From: Pegoplata infirma
Taxonomy: Eukaryota; Arthropoda; Insecta; Diptera; Anthomyiidae
Reading direction: 5' to 3'
DNA length: 64,000 nucleotides
NCBI GenBank assembly: GCA_963921195.1
Contig: OY992540.1
Span: 11,973,136-12,037,135, forward strand
The notes beneath the pieces were generated by a model. The model saw only the letters and a list, made by a program, of their open reading frames with translations, was not told the origin of the DNA and searched no databases. The translations under genes were made by a program, and so were the position numbers. Position 1 is the stretch's first letter, and each line of letters opens with the position of its first letter. Below, in pieces: positions 45,237 through 56,907 of this stretch.

Positions 45237-48200
45237 GTAAATTAAAAAAAGAATATATTTTAAGAAATAAAAGAAACAAAATATATTAATTTATACGTAA
45301 AAAAATTAAATTTTTCAATTAAACTGTAAATTAAATAAAAAAGTGCCATTTTTTTTTAATTTTTAAAGCTTAAATATTATCACTAAATTTAAAAAAAAAA
45401 AAAGTTTTAAAAATTTTTTTTGCATAACTCCATTTAAAAAAAATAAATAAAATTCGATAACTCAAAAACAAATTTAAAAAATTTCCATTGAAATTTAAAT
45501 TCGAAAACCATTTTGAAATTTGAAAAAAAAATACTTGTCACTCCAAAAAGAGGAAGAGTAAGTATGACGTTCGCTTTTTGCATTTTTTATTGTGTTGTTT
45601 TTTACTTAAGAATAATTAAAAAATGTTGTATAAACCCCTACAAAAAACAATAAAAAGTAGTAGACAAAATAAATGTCATAAGTACTTAATTAATTTATTG
45701 AATTTCGAAAAAAAAAACAACTAAAATTTTAATAATTTTATTTGAAATTTCAAAAATAAAGTACACCATTTTTAGATATACACTCAAAAAAAAAAAAATG
45801 TAATGTTAGCAAAAAAAGCTTGTAAACCTACAAGAAAATTTGCTGATTTTGAACCCACAATTTTTTTGCTAAAGTTAGCAAAAATGTTTTGCCAATAATT
45901 AGTTAACTAAATATTTTTTTTTTTTGAACTTAGTTTATACACATCTGAGGACCCCATTGGGTTCGGACCCGATAGGTCCAGACCCCGATGGGCCTAGACC
46001 TAGTTGGGTTCCTTAAAAATCGTCATAGTTTTTGATCCAAAATTTGTGTCCGTTTCGCTCTACCTTGCTTAGTTTTTGAGATACGTGATTATAGGGGACC
46101 ACTGGGGTCTTGAGAATTAAAAAACTCGATAACTTCAAAAATATTACTCGGAGAGCTTTTGACTATTTTGCGGTCTTGTTCTACGTGTTGAGAGCTACAA
46201 AAACTCTTTCAGACTTTTTGTTGTGTTGGCAATATTTACCGAGATATGAGCATTTTAAAATTTTCGGGAATGCTAACTTTTTTGGATCCAAAGTTAGGGC
46301 CCATTAGGGTCCACACATGTGAAGAGGACCGGCGATACTATGGGGATTCTAAGAACCAAAAATGGCCTCCATTTTGCTCTATCTGGCTTAGTTTCCGAGA
46401 TAGCGCCATTTTAAGTTTTCTGAAAATAAAAAAAAAATTACCATTTATTTTGCTAATATTAGCAAAAAATCTTGTAAAAATGTAGTCAACTCAATTTCAA
46501 ATTTAGCAAAAGAAATTAGTTCAAAGTTTGTTTAAAATTGCTAATGTGCTAAATGAAGTTTATAAGAATTTTTTACTAACATGCTAATCTCAACTTAAAA
46601 TTTGCTAAAAGTTAGCTAACTAGCGTTAGCAAAAAAAAAATTAGTAAATCTACTAACGTATTTTTTTGAGTGTATTTGAAAAAAAATGTATAGAAAAAAA
46701 ATTATAAAAAAATTTATAAAAAAGAAAAAAAACTATTTGAAATAAAATCGCTAAAAAAAAATTGGGGAAAAAATTTGTTTTGAGAAAAAAATTATTTGAA
46801 AAAGTTTTTTCTTAAAAAAAAACAGCGGAGAAAAATGTTCGTGAAAAAAAATTTCGCGGAACATTTTATACAGATCAAAAGGTTTTTTAAGGTCGTGTCC
46901 AAATTTGGGTTCGGTAAATTTTAAAATGTTCATATCTCGGCAACTACCGTGTCCAAATTCGGGTTCGGTAAATTTTAAAATGTCCATATCTTGGTAACTA
47001 CCTCCGACACGACAAAAAGTGGTGAAGCAATTTTGTAGCTCTTGGCTCGTAGAACAAGACCACCGAATGCCCGAGAGCAATCCGAACAATAGTTTTTTGT
47101 TTATTAAAGTTTTAAGTGTGTTTTACCTAAAAACTGAAATAACTCAAAACCTATTGCTCGAATTGCTTTCGGTTGTTCGGTGGGTTTGTTCTACGATCCA
47201 AGAGCTACACAATTGCTTCGTGTCGGCGGAATTCACCAAAATATGAGGATTTTAAAATTTCCGGGAATTCGAATATTTTTGATTCAAAGTTAGTACCAAA
47301 TAGGGTCTACACATGTGAAGAGGACAACTTTCCCTGTACACAGAAAAAAATCTATACTTCTATACTAATATTATAAAGAGGTAATGTTTGTATGTTTTTT
47401 TGTTTGTTTGTTTGTAGAAAGTAATCTCCGGAACTACTTATCCGATTTCAAAAAAGTTTTCAGCAATATTTAGAGTGTTCCTCCCGGACGGACATAGGCT
47501 AGGTTTCATCGACCACGCCCACTTCTACGCCCACTTTTTGACAAAAAACGTAAAATTTAAAAATCTTCAAAACTACTAAACCGATTTCACAATTTTACCA
47601 ATACACACTTGGAATGGTCCTTCATGATAGACATATGCTGGGTTTCATCGACCACGCCCACTTCTACGCCCACTTTTGGCAAAAAACTTAAAATTTGAAT
47701 ATCTTTGAAACTACTCATCCGATTTAAAAAATGCTTTTACCACTATTTAGAGTGCTCCTCCAGAGTGGACATAGTGTAGGATTTTTCGACCACGCCCACT
47801 TCAACGCCCACTTTTGGCAAAAAACTTAAAATTTAAATATCTATGAGACTACTCATCCGATTTCAAACATTTTTTCACCAATACTTAGAGTGTTCCTCCA
47901 GGGTGGACATAGGCTATGAATCATCGACCACGCCCACTTCTTCGCCTACTTATTGGCCAAAAAACCTAAAATTTAAAAATCTCCTAAATTACCCATACGA
48001 TTTCCAAAATTGTTGTTCTTAAGTGTGGAAATATGCTGAGTTTCATTGACCACGCCCATTTTTGGCACGAAAAACGTAAAATTTAAATATTATGAATCTA
48101 CTGATCCGATTTCAAAAATTTTATCACCTATATACATTTTGAATGGTCCTTTAGGGTTGAAATGGGCTAGCTTTCATCAACCACACCCTTTCTACTCCCA

Positions 48201-51200
48201 ATTTTAGTTAAAAAACGTAAAATTTCAAAATCTCCGAAACTACTAATTCGGTTTAAATTTTTTTTTCTCCAATATTAAGAATGGTCCTAGGGTTCATCGA
48301 CGTAAAATTTTAAAATAGACGAAACCTTTTATGATGTTTCAAAAATGATTTCACTAATATTTATAAATCTCCTTCAGGGTGAGTTATGGTAGGTTTCATT
48401 GACCGCACCCATTTTAAAAATCACTTTGGGTCAAAAGACTTCAAATTTGAAAATCTTAAGACAACTCATCCGATTTCAAAACATTCTAAAAATGCCCTTT
48501 TTGTAAATTCCGATTTTAATGGAGCGAATAGTTGCAAAGAAGTGAACTTTGTAACCTTTTCTATCTCCTGAAATATTGGCATAGAAACTTGAAATGTGAG
48601 ATCCTCCTGCCCAAAAAATCATTATTTCTTCAACGCATGTTATGGAACGTAATGAATTGGAATTCAATGAATTGAAACGAATAGAACAGGGAACGAAATG
48701 GAATAGAACGGGGAACGAAATGGAATGATACGGGGAATGAAAGGATATGAATAATAACGATATAAGAGCTCGAAAATGTTCAAGAAATTGTTTTACCGGA
48801 ACGAACATGATTCCGGGCTAAACGGGGCTGTTTGAATTTTATTGTTTGTTTTAAATCGTTTTTATTTAAGACTTCTACGATAAAAATTTAATAAAATAAA
48901 GATTCTGCAGGGGACAACTTTAGAAATGGGGAATCTAATCCTGATGCTTCTTTATTTATTATTACCGGTGACAAAGTTCCGGGCGGGCCTGCTAGTAAAA
49001 AATAAATTTGAGTAAAATTTTAATACTATTGAGTAAAAAATTACTCAATTTTGCACCAGTAAACGATTTAATAGTATTGAGTAAATTTTTAATAAAAAAT
49101 TATTAAATGCTTACTAAAAATTGTTTAATGGATACTATTAAAAATTTAATTAAAAATTTTTCAATTTTTTAAGTAACTTTTTAATTGTGTCAAGTAAAAA
49201 TTTACTCATAATTTATCAATTTATTTTTTTTTAAAGTTTAAAAAAGTTTCACATTTTTTTTCGAAAAAAATGTTTTTTCAAACTTTACCAAATATATTTA
49301 TGTCTTGAAGACATTGGGAAATTTCATAAAGATGATTTCAAACTTTCATATACATACACAAAAAACTATAAACTAAACGAGAATTCAAAACACGAAGAGA
49401 ATAAAAAAAATAAAAAAAAATTATTAAATTTTGTATAAAATTATTTAATCAATTTTTTTTTTAGTTTTTGAGTAAATTTTTAATTGCGTCAATTAAATAA
49501 TTACTCAAATCTTATTTAAAAATTTAAACAAGTGATTACTCAAATTGTTTTTCTTAATATTTTTTTCTGTGTAGAGTAGTCATCGATTTTGATCCGAAAT
49601 AGAATAGTGTTTTTCATTCTAAATTTTTAGAATGTCTCTAACGACTTTTAAATGCATTCGTGCAAATGTCTAGTGTCTAATGAATTTTCGTTCTGAACAA
49701 CATAACCCAAAAAAAAAATTTTAATAAAAAAAATTTTTTTTTTTTAAAAATAAAAGTTTGAAAAATTTCGAAAAAAAAAATTGGTAAAAATTTTTTTTTT
49801 ATCAAAAATGAGTTTTTTTCAACTTTTTTTTCTTAAAACCCATTTTTTTTAAATTATTTTGAAAAAATAAAAATTTTGAAAATAAAAAAAAAAATTTCAA
49901 TTTTTTTTAAAAAAAAAAAAACAAGTTTTTTATTTATTTTAAAAATTTGTATTTTAAAACAAAAAATGTTTTTTGAAAAAAAAAAATTCATGTTTTGAAT
50001 TTAGTTCATAAATTCTTAATTTTTGATCGCATATGTCTGAAATTTTAGATACATTTTCGGGTTATAAAGTGCAATATATGGCAATTTTCAACTCCTTTTA
50101 AATTCAAAAGAAGTTCTTCAAATTTAAGTTACAATTTAAATTTTTGATTTGTTTTGAATTCAAATGGGTATTTAACAAATTTCAATTTATCTAATAAGTT
50201 TAAAAAAAAAAATGTGAGATTAGAAATAATTAGAAAAATCCTGAAACGATCGTCAATTCAATTCTGAAAATTACAAAATTTTTAAAAGCTGAAACTTTAT
50301 GCGTAAATATTAAGGGAATATCCTAAGAGAAAAAGTAGAGTAAACATAAGTACTTGTAATTTTAATTCATTACAAGGACAATAAATGACCTCGAACTAGA
50401 ATAAATTATTTTTCATTACGTATTAATATTTTTTTGAATTTCAATAACAATTATTCAAATTTCATTTGGAACTTATAGGTCTTTTTTAAATTGGATATTT
50501 TGCAATTTTTAATCGATATTTTTTAAAATTTCAATTAATATTTTCCTAATTTTTTTTTAATTATCTTTTTAATCTTACCTTAGTAAACTTGAAGCTGCTA
50601 CCCATTTATTTAAAGGCAGCGTTGGTGCTGGCCTTTTTGCCATGGGTGATTGTTTCCGAAATGGCGGTTTGATTGGTTCTATGATTGGTCTACCCATTAT
50701 AGCTGTGATATGTGTACACTGTGAACAAATGTTAATTGCTGGTTCTGTATTGGCCGTTGAAAAAACGAAAGGAGCTACATTTTATGATTATCCCGATACG
50801 GTGGAGAAAAGTTTTGAATATGGTCCAAAACCGTTTAGGCGTCTGGCAAAGATTATGAAACTCATAGTGGAAATGTTTTTATGTATAACACAATTTGGAT
50901 TTTGTTCAATATATTTTGTATTTATAACGGAAAATTTACATCAGGTAAAAGAAAACCTCTCGTTAAATTGATAAAAGAAAAAAAATTAAATAATTTCAAT
51001 ATTTTTTCTCTTCTCCTTTTAGGTTTTAGAATCTTATGGGTTTCAAATCAGTTTAAGTATGACCATGTTACTGTGTCTACTGCCCGCTATGATTCCATCT
51101 CTAATGACCAATTTAAAATACATCTCACCAGTTTCGGCCTTGGCAAATTTTTCATTATTATTTGGCTTGATTGCCACTCTATCGATAGCCTTTAAAGATG

Positions 51201-54200
51201 GTTATTTGCCTTCACCAGCCGATAGAAATATGTTTACCAGCGGTCCTCAATTGTCCTTGTTTTTTGGCACTGCTCTGTTCTCTTATGAAGGCATTGCTTT
51301 AATTTTACCGTTACGTAATTCAATGAAACAACCGGAAAGTTTTAATAGTCGTTTTGGTGTCTTGAATATTACGTTAATTGTTATAACTTTGATTTTTATA
51401 TTTACTGGATTTGTAAGTTATCTTAAATGGGGTGAAGATGTTAAAGGCAGTATAACACTAAATTTAGATGCAAGTGATAAGTAAGTGAGATATTTTTAAT
51501 TGAAGATTTTGTTCAATTAAAATAAAAACAAGTAAAAAAGCTAAATTCGGCCTTACTGAATGCATTGATAACCTCCACTATGTAATAAAAATTATTTGCA
51601 AAAAAAAAAAATAAAAAAAATTTCCGCGAAAAAAATTTTTTGGTGAAAAAAAATTCCGCGAATTTTTATTTTTTAAAAAAATTGGTTTGTGTTTTCAAAA
51701 ATACCATTCTGTGTCCAATTCTGTTCATATATGCCAACCAGCAGCCAATTTAAAGCATTTTGTATTTTTAGGTTATGTGGAATGTACCAAAATTTTCGAG
51801 GTGTTCTTACATTTTAGTTCATAACTTTCGAACCGCTGAACCGATTTTGCTCAAATACAATACCAAACGGCTTAGGACAACAACAAGTAAATGTGCTAAG
51901 TCTCAGTTATATATTTTTAATATTTTGGTCGTGGTCACCATATCCACAGACGGACAGACAGACGGACATCTCTAAAATGTCTTAGAAATGATCACTGAGC
52001 AATAATATACATGGGGCATTCCATGTCAAATCGGACACTTTGAAAATTTTTTTTTTTCAGATTTTCCCAATTTGTTTCTAGTACCCTACGAAAACTCCTT
52101 CGTGGTAAATTTTCAGATTTTTTTGATGACCCGTTCAAAAGATATCGAATTTTTAAAAATTGGTAGTTTGTTCCTTTACTCAAATTTCTTTTACTCATAA
52201 CTTCTTCAATAATGGTCCAAATTTCATTTTTTTTCAAAATTTTTGTTTTTTTATGTACTTTTAAAAAAAAAATCCCAAAAAATTCTTAAAAGAGCTCTAG
52301 TATACGATTTCTAAGTTTTAAAATTTAAATCTCATTTTTGAAAATGTTTGTACTCTTTGATTTTTTTGAAATTTTTTTGTGTAAAACTTCTATCGATTCT
52401 ACAAATTTTTTGCCCAGGAGGATCGTGGGATAACGATTATTACTATTTTTTAAAATTTTTTTAAAAAAATTTATTGTAACTTTCCAATCTTAAAATCATT
52501 TCTACTGCTCCAATGGTGCGTCTTAGAGGGGTCATTTATAAGACCGACCCCCATTAATTTTTACGTCTTAACATTTCTTTGGAACAAACTAATACCCTAT
52601 CTTCAATTTCTAAGGGGGCTCCCACACAAAACGACATTTTTTAAAATTTGCTCCAACCGCTCTAACTGCCTTTATAATGCCCTTAGAGCAACAAAATGTA
52701 TGACCGACCCACAATTTTTTTTTAGTCCAAAAATTTTCTCTAAACACACCTACCCTCTATCTCTAATTGTTAAGGCGGTACCCACACAATTTTTTTTATT
52801 TTTTGTAAATTTTTTTTATTTAATCAGCTTCTACCGGTCCAATGGTGCGTCCGAGAAGGGTCATTAGTGAGACCGACCCCCATTTATTTTTACCATACAA
52901 CATTTTTTTAAAACATACCTACGCCATATCCCCATTCCCTAAGTAGGCTTCCATTCAAAATTACATTTGTATAAAATTTTCTGCTGTTATTTGTATGGGA
53001 GCCTACTTAGAGAGTGGAGATAGGGCGTAGGTATGTTTTAAAAAAATGTTTGAGGGTAAAAATAAATGGGGGTCGGTCTCAATAATGACCCCTCTCGGAC
53101 GTACAATTGGACCGGCAGAAGCTGATTAAATAAAACAAATTTACAAAAAATTAAAAAAAATGGTATGGGGACCGCCTTAATAGTTAAAGATAGGGGGTAG
53201 GTGTGTTCAAAGAAAATTTTTGGACTAAAAAAATATTGTGGATCGATCATACATTTTGTTGCTCTAAGGGCACTATTAGGGCAGTTAGAGCGGTTGGAGC
53301 AAATTTTAAAAAATGTCGTTTTGTGTGGGAGCCCCCTTAGAAATTCGAGATAGGGTATTAGTTTGTTCCAAAGAAATGTTAAGACGAAAAAATTAATGGG
53401 GGTCGGTCTTATAAAGGACCCCTTTATGACGCACCATTGGAGCAGTAGAAATGATTTTAAGATTGGAAAATTACAATAAATTTTTTTCAAAAATTTTTTA
53501 AAAATAGTAATAATCGTTATCCCACGATCCTCCTGGGCAAAAAATTTTTAGAATCGATAGAAGTTTTACACAAAAAAATTTCAAAAAAATCTAAGAGTAC
53601 AAACATTTTCAAAAATGAGATTTAAATTTTAAAGCTTAAAAATCGCATACTAGAGCGCTTTTAAGAATTTTTTGGGATTTTTTTTTTAAAGTACGTAAAA
53701 AAAACAAAAATTTTGAAAAAAAAATTTGAAATTTGGACTATTATTGAAGAAGTTATGAGGAAAAGAAGTTTGAGTAAAGGAACAAACTACCAATTTTTAA
53801 AAATTCGATATCTTTTGAACGAGTCATCAAAAAAATCTGAAAATTTACCACGAAGGAATTTTGAAAGGGTACTAAAAACTGTAAACAAATTGGGAAAATC
53901 TAAAAAAAAGTGTCCGATTTGACATGGAGTGCCCCATATATACTTTATGGTGTCCCAGGGCGATATTTCGATGAGTTACAAACGGAATGACAAACTTATG
54001 TATAACCTCTATCACTAGCAAGGAAGGTCTTTCACAGGGCACCCACCGATTGTCCTGAAACTTGAATATAGGAATGAGGGGAGAAAAGTTAGAGTTACCT
54101 GTATTTTTTAGCTGCCCAATCTCAAATTAAACAAGTGAAAAAGTAAAATTCGGCCTGGCCGAATGTAGTGATACGCTCCACAATTTCAAAATGAAATTAA

Positions 54201-55899
54201 TTTTGAAAAAAAAATTTTTTTTGAAAAACTAATTGTCGCGAAAAAATAAATTTGGTAAAAAAAAAATCCGGGATTTTTTTTTTTTTGTCAAAAAATGTGT
54301 TTATACTTGTTTTAATACCATTCGGTGTTCAGTAATGTTCACATATGTCAACCAGCAGCCGAATTAAAGCATTTTCTATTTTTAGGTTATGTTGAATGTA
54401 CTAAAGTTTTTGAGGTGTCCTTACATTTTCGTTTATAACTTTTGAACCGCTGAACCGATATCGCTTAAATGCAATACCAAACTTCTCGGGAGAACTTCCA
54501 ATAAATATGTTAAATTTCAGTCATCTCCGTGTAATATTTTGGCCGTGATCACCATTTCCACAGACAGACAGACGGACATCGCTAGAATGTCTTAAAATTG
54601 ATCGGGGATCATGAATATATGTACTTTATGGGGTCCCAGACCGATGAGTTACAAACGGAATGACAAATATACCCTCTTCACTAATACCCTCTTTCTCTAA
54701 GTGGAGGGTATAAAAATGGGTTGCAATTATAATGTGACGTCATCTTTCAAAACGCCGACACACGCATATTTTCTTTTTGTCTCCTCTACCACAATCGATT
54801 CATCCGAATTTTTTCGAACTTTAAGTTCTTTCATAGATAAATTTTTAAATGATCTCATTCAAAAAAATCCTTTAGAAAAAAATTTAGAAATCTGGAAATT
54901 TTGATGCTCTTTTTCGAAAATCTATTTTTTACGATTAAGTGGATCTTTTTCCAATTTTAAATGATCTTAATCGAATTTTGAATTTTGCATTTGAGCGATA
55001 TCGGTTCAGCGGTTCAAAAGTTATGAACGAAAATGTAAGGACACCTCAAAAATTTTTGTACATTCAACATAACCTAAAAATTAAAAATGCTTTAATTTAG
55101 CTGCTGGTTGACATATGTGAACATAATTGAACACCAAATGGTATTTAAACAAGTACGAACGTATTTTTTGACAAAAAAAGGAAAAAAATCGCGATTTTTT
55201 TTTACGAAATTATTTTTTCGCGGAAATTTTTTAAAATTTTTAAAATAAATTTTTAAAATTTTTTAAAATAAAGTTTTTTGCAATTATTTTTTAGAAATTG
55301 TGGAGGGTATCACTACATTCGGCAAGGTCGAATTTAACTTTTTTACTTGTTATATATCAATTTTATTTTAAAAAGAAACTTTAAATTTAATTTTTTTTCA
55401 TTAATTCCTTTCAGATTATCGCAGGTTGTTAAAATTGCTGCTGCTTTAGGTGTTTTCTTTGGTTATCCTATACAATTCTTTGTTATGATTAAAATTTTAT
55501 GGCCACCAATGAAACAAAACTCCGATTGTGCCCAAAAATATCCCATAACAACACAAGTTATTCTAAGATTTATTATGATTTTAATGACATGTAAGTGTAC
55601 AACAATCATTATTTACAAACTTTACAAACAAAATAATAAATTTCTACATTTCAGTTGGTGTTGCTTTAATGGTTCCGAACTTGCATTTATTTATATCCCT
55701 TATTGGTGCCTTGTGCTCTACTTCATTGGCTTTTGTATTTCCCGTATTTATAGATTTTGCAGTAAGAGCTCAAAGACCGAAAGGTTTAAATACTTGGGTT
55801 TATTTAAAAAATATGTTAATTTTAATAATTGCCTTACTGGGTATTATAACTGGTACTTATGAAAGCGTTGTAGAAATTATCAAAGAATTTAAGCACTAA
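45127..55899 (+). CDS. Amino acid transporter gene B (SLC36/PAT family), complete
   Basis: The gene encodes a 449-residue multi-pass transporter of the proton-assisted amino acid transporter family. Exons are 45127-45236, 50584-50944, 51023-51480, 55415-55590 and 55655-55899. Their lengths sum to 1350, and every junction is GT-AG and in frame. Residues 1-40 are polar and cytosolic. HLFKGSVGAGLFAMGD opens helix 1. About eleven hydrophobic stretches follow, with PAMIPSLMTNLKYISP, FGTALFSYEGIALILPL, GFVSYLKWGEDVKGS and GTYESVVEI as landmarks shared with gene A. The start ATG (ACATAATGG) is the only in-frame one before the conserved core. Same-strand adjacency to gene A points to tandem duplication. 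AATAAA at 56060-56065 is the likely poly-A signal. Substrate specificity is not readable. Confidence 0.93.
45781..46672. mobile_element. 892-bp TA-flanked element, copy 1
   Basis: CACTCAAAAAA and TTTTTTTGAGTG ends are flanked by TA (45779-45780, 46673-46674). The ends are TTAGCAAAAA-rich. The middle (45950-46400) is GC-richer, with GGTCCAGACCCCGATGGGCC and GTTTTTGAGATACGTGAT. A nearly identical copy, within 1 bp of the same length, is at 62365-63255, implying recent activity. Confidence 0.88.
46900..47337. repeat. Diverged piece of the 892-bp element family
   Basis: It has a tandem duplication of AATTTGGGTTCGGTAAATTT (about 46902 and 46957), TGTAGCTCTTGGCTCGTAGA (47033) and an inverted partner at about 47193-47215. 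The end, TAGGGTCTACACATGTGAAG, parallels the middle of the 45781 element. It is old and has no clean termini. Confidence 0.5.
47339..49571. mobile_element. TA-flanked element (CACAGAAAAAAA ends) hosting a Helitron
   Basis: CACAGAAAAAAA at 47339 and TTTTTTCTGTG at 49571 are inverted and flanked by TA (47337-47338, 49572-49573). After removing 47351-48995 about 590 bp remain, rich in GAGTAAAATTTTAATA and TTAAAAATTTAATTA phrases. The host ends only 12 bp before the Helitron start. Confidence 0.7.
47351..48995 (+). mobile_element. Probable non-autonomous Helitron
   Basis: The segment starts TCTATACTTCTATACTAATA followed by TTATAAAGAGG, and ends GGGCGGGCCTGCTAG before T. It sits between A and T, as Helitrons do, with TC at the 5' end, CTAG at the 3' end and no target duplication. 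Inside, about seven imperfect repeats of ~115-125 bp (47430-48480) each carry ACTCATCCGATTTC, a GTTCCTCCAGGGTGGACATA block and CGACCACGCCCACTTC. No Rep/helicase is present. The similar TATACTAATATTATAAAG ends of insect Helitrons are my reference from memory. Confidence 0.6.
49574..50583. other. Remainder of gene B intron 1
   Basis: The region is very A/T-rich, with homopolymer-like runs at 49700-49990 and short AATTTAAATTT repeats. The last bases, TTTAATCTTACCTTAG, are the splice acceptor of exon 2. I see no element with clear ends. Confidence 0.5.
50584..50944 (+). CDS. Gene B exon 2 (helices 1-3)
   Basis: The exon follows CTTACCTTAG and ends ..ENLHQ at GTAAAA. It encodes KLEAATHLFKGSVGAGLFAM, the PDTVEKSFEYGPKPFRRLAK loop and FCSIYFVFI. 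The ATG at 50642 is an internal Met (..LFAMGD), not the start. Confidence 0.9.
51023..51480 (+). CDS. Gene B exon 3 (central helices, fused relative to gene A)
   Basis: The exon follows CTCCTTTTAG, then VLESYGFQISLSMTMLLCLL, and runs 458 bases to GTAAGT. It spans what is two exons in gene A (357 + 95 bases); the intron after '..VLNVGMFF' in gene A is absent here. The preceding intron is only 78 bp. Confidence 0.9.
51525..52010. repeat. Dispersed repeat (AACAAGTAAAAAAGC) with GACGGACATC motif
   Basis: It opens AACAAGTAAAAAAGCTAAAT TCGGCC and contains CATATATGCCAACCAGCAGC, TTTCGAACCGCTGAACCGAT and GACAGACAGACGGACATC. The 1.9 kb foldback at 52011 splits it; it resumes at 53938 (TACTTTATGGTGTCCCAGGG) to about 54128. 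Confidence 0.65.
52011..53937. mobile_element. 1.93 kb near-complete palindromic foldback element
   Basis: ATGGGGCATTCCATGTCAAA at the left and TTTGACATGGAGTGCCCCAT at the right are the tips of ~0.95 kb arms that meet near 52970. It is flanked by 6-bp direct copies ATATAC (52005-52010, 53938-53943). The host repeat reads straight across the gap when it is removed. The inner halves of the arms are made of the same ~161-bp modules as the 1444-5669 arms. There is no loop gene, so it is essentially all arm. Confidence 0.82.
54129..55351. mobile_element. Foldback element, AACAAGTGAAAAAG ends
   Basis: ACAAGTGAAAAAGTAAAATT and CGGCCTGGCCGAATGTAGTG are mirrored by CACTACATTCGGCAAGG and AATTTAACTTTTTTACTTGT at 55307-55350. 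Inner mirrored blocks include ATGTCAACCAGCAGC / GCTGCTGGTTGACAT and TTTTGAACCGCTGAACCGAT / ATCGGTTCAGCGGTTCAAAA. The loop includes GACAGACAGACGGACATCGC and CTCTAAGTGGAGGGTATAAA. It lies in gene B intron 3, ending about 60 bp before exon 4. Confidence 0.65.
55415..55590 (+). CDS. Gene B exon 4
   Basis: The exon follows AATTCCTTTCAG and completes a split Lys codon. It encodes LSQVVKIAAALGVFFGYPIQ and the helix around MIKILWPPMKQN, then leaves one base (T) before GTAAGT. The ATG at 55347 upstream is intronic. Confidence 0.9.
55655..55899 (+). CDS. Gene B exon 5 (C-terminus)
   Basis: The exon follows TTCTACATTTCAG after a 64-bp intron. It encodes GVALMVPNLHLFISLIGALC, VFPVFIDFAVRAQRPKGLN, the last helix with GIITGTYESVVEI, and ends EFKH before TAA at 55897-55899. 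AATAAA lies about 160 bases downstream. Confidence 0.92.
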
Positions 55900-56486
55900 G
55901 CCATAAAATGTTAAAAAGATATTTAAAATAAGTGATTTTTTGTATATAAATTGTTAAAAAAAATTTTACTATATTGTCCAAGAAATTTTCATTATAATTG
56001 TTATTTAAGTCTATTATTTGTATGTTATTTAATTACTTGTCGATTTTAAAAATCTAATGAATAAAGTTGTTTAATAATTATTGTTTGTACAAAAACTGTT
56101 AAATAAAAATGTATATTTAAAGCAAAATAAAACGTGTTGTAAATATTATTTCCCCCTCAAAAGAAGTTATATGGACTTTATTGAGCACAAAAATGCATTA
56201 CGTTTTAGTTTTTTAGAATTGAAAAAACCATATATGTATGTTAACTTGCAATTGAACTTGGACTTGTAATGTATGCACAATTTAACAATCTTAGACTTTG
56301 AACACCTGTCAAGTGTTGTTTTAACCATTCACAATTTATTGAGAACAAAAAAAGATTTATCTTATAGATTTGTTAGAGAAGTTATCATGGTTTGGTTTCA
56401 TAGACAACTAAAATATATATTACATTTTAAATTATTCAATTAAAAAGTACTTACCTTTACAATGATGCCTTTCATTAATATCTTGA

Positions 56487-56492
56487 TTTATT
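56487..56492 (-). terminator. Probable poly-A signal of the ABT1-like gene
   Basis: AATAAA on the - strand (TTTATT on +) lies 36 bases past the stop codon. The AATAAA of gene B (56060-56065) faces it, so the two genes end tail to tail about 420 bp apart. Confidence 0.5.
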
Positions 56493-56527
56493 CATTATTT
56501 ACCATTTACATTTCTTTAGTTTACTTT

Positions 56528-56907
56528 TTATTTCCTTTGTTTTTTTAATTTTTTAGCTTCCATTTTTATCTTATTTTTTTCTTTTTTCTTTATAAATTCA
56601 CTCTTATCCAAATTATTTTGAAAGAATGTTGCCTCCTTTCGAGCCTGTGATACTTCAGTCATTAGTCGTTGTTTATGAACAGCTTGTTCATAATTCATAC
56701 GTTCTGTTAGATGGCACCATTTAAAACGTGGTAAATATTTCATACTCCAAAGATAGTCAAAGAATTGTGACTTTTTACGACTGGAAATTTGTTTATTATT
56801 TAGCAGTGGTACAATTTGTTTGGCTACTCGTTTTGACTCAAATTCTATCCAACCTTCGGTGAAATGGCGAGCAAAAGGTTTACGTTTTTTCTTCTTTTTG
56901 TCGGCAC
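56528..56907 (-). CDS. ABT1: ABT1-like gene, exon 2
   Basis: The exon starts after a TTCCCAG acceptor (- strand) and completes a Ser codon split A|GT. It encodes ADKKKKKRKPFARHFTEGWI, finishes the RRM, then MKYLPRFKWCHLTERM and a Lys/Glu-rich helix (KKKEKNKIKMEAKKLKKQRK) to TAA at 56530-56528. Confidence 0.92.

Noticed and set aside
46246..46485. 79-residue frame nearly repeated at 62853-63089
   Set aside because: The two are the same frame in two copies of the 892-bp element. Similarity is at the DNA level along the whole element, so it is not evidence for coding.
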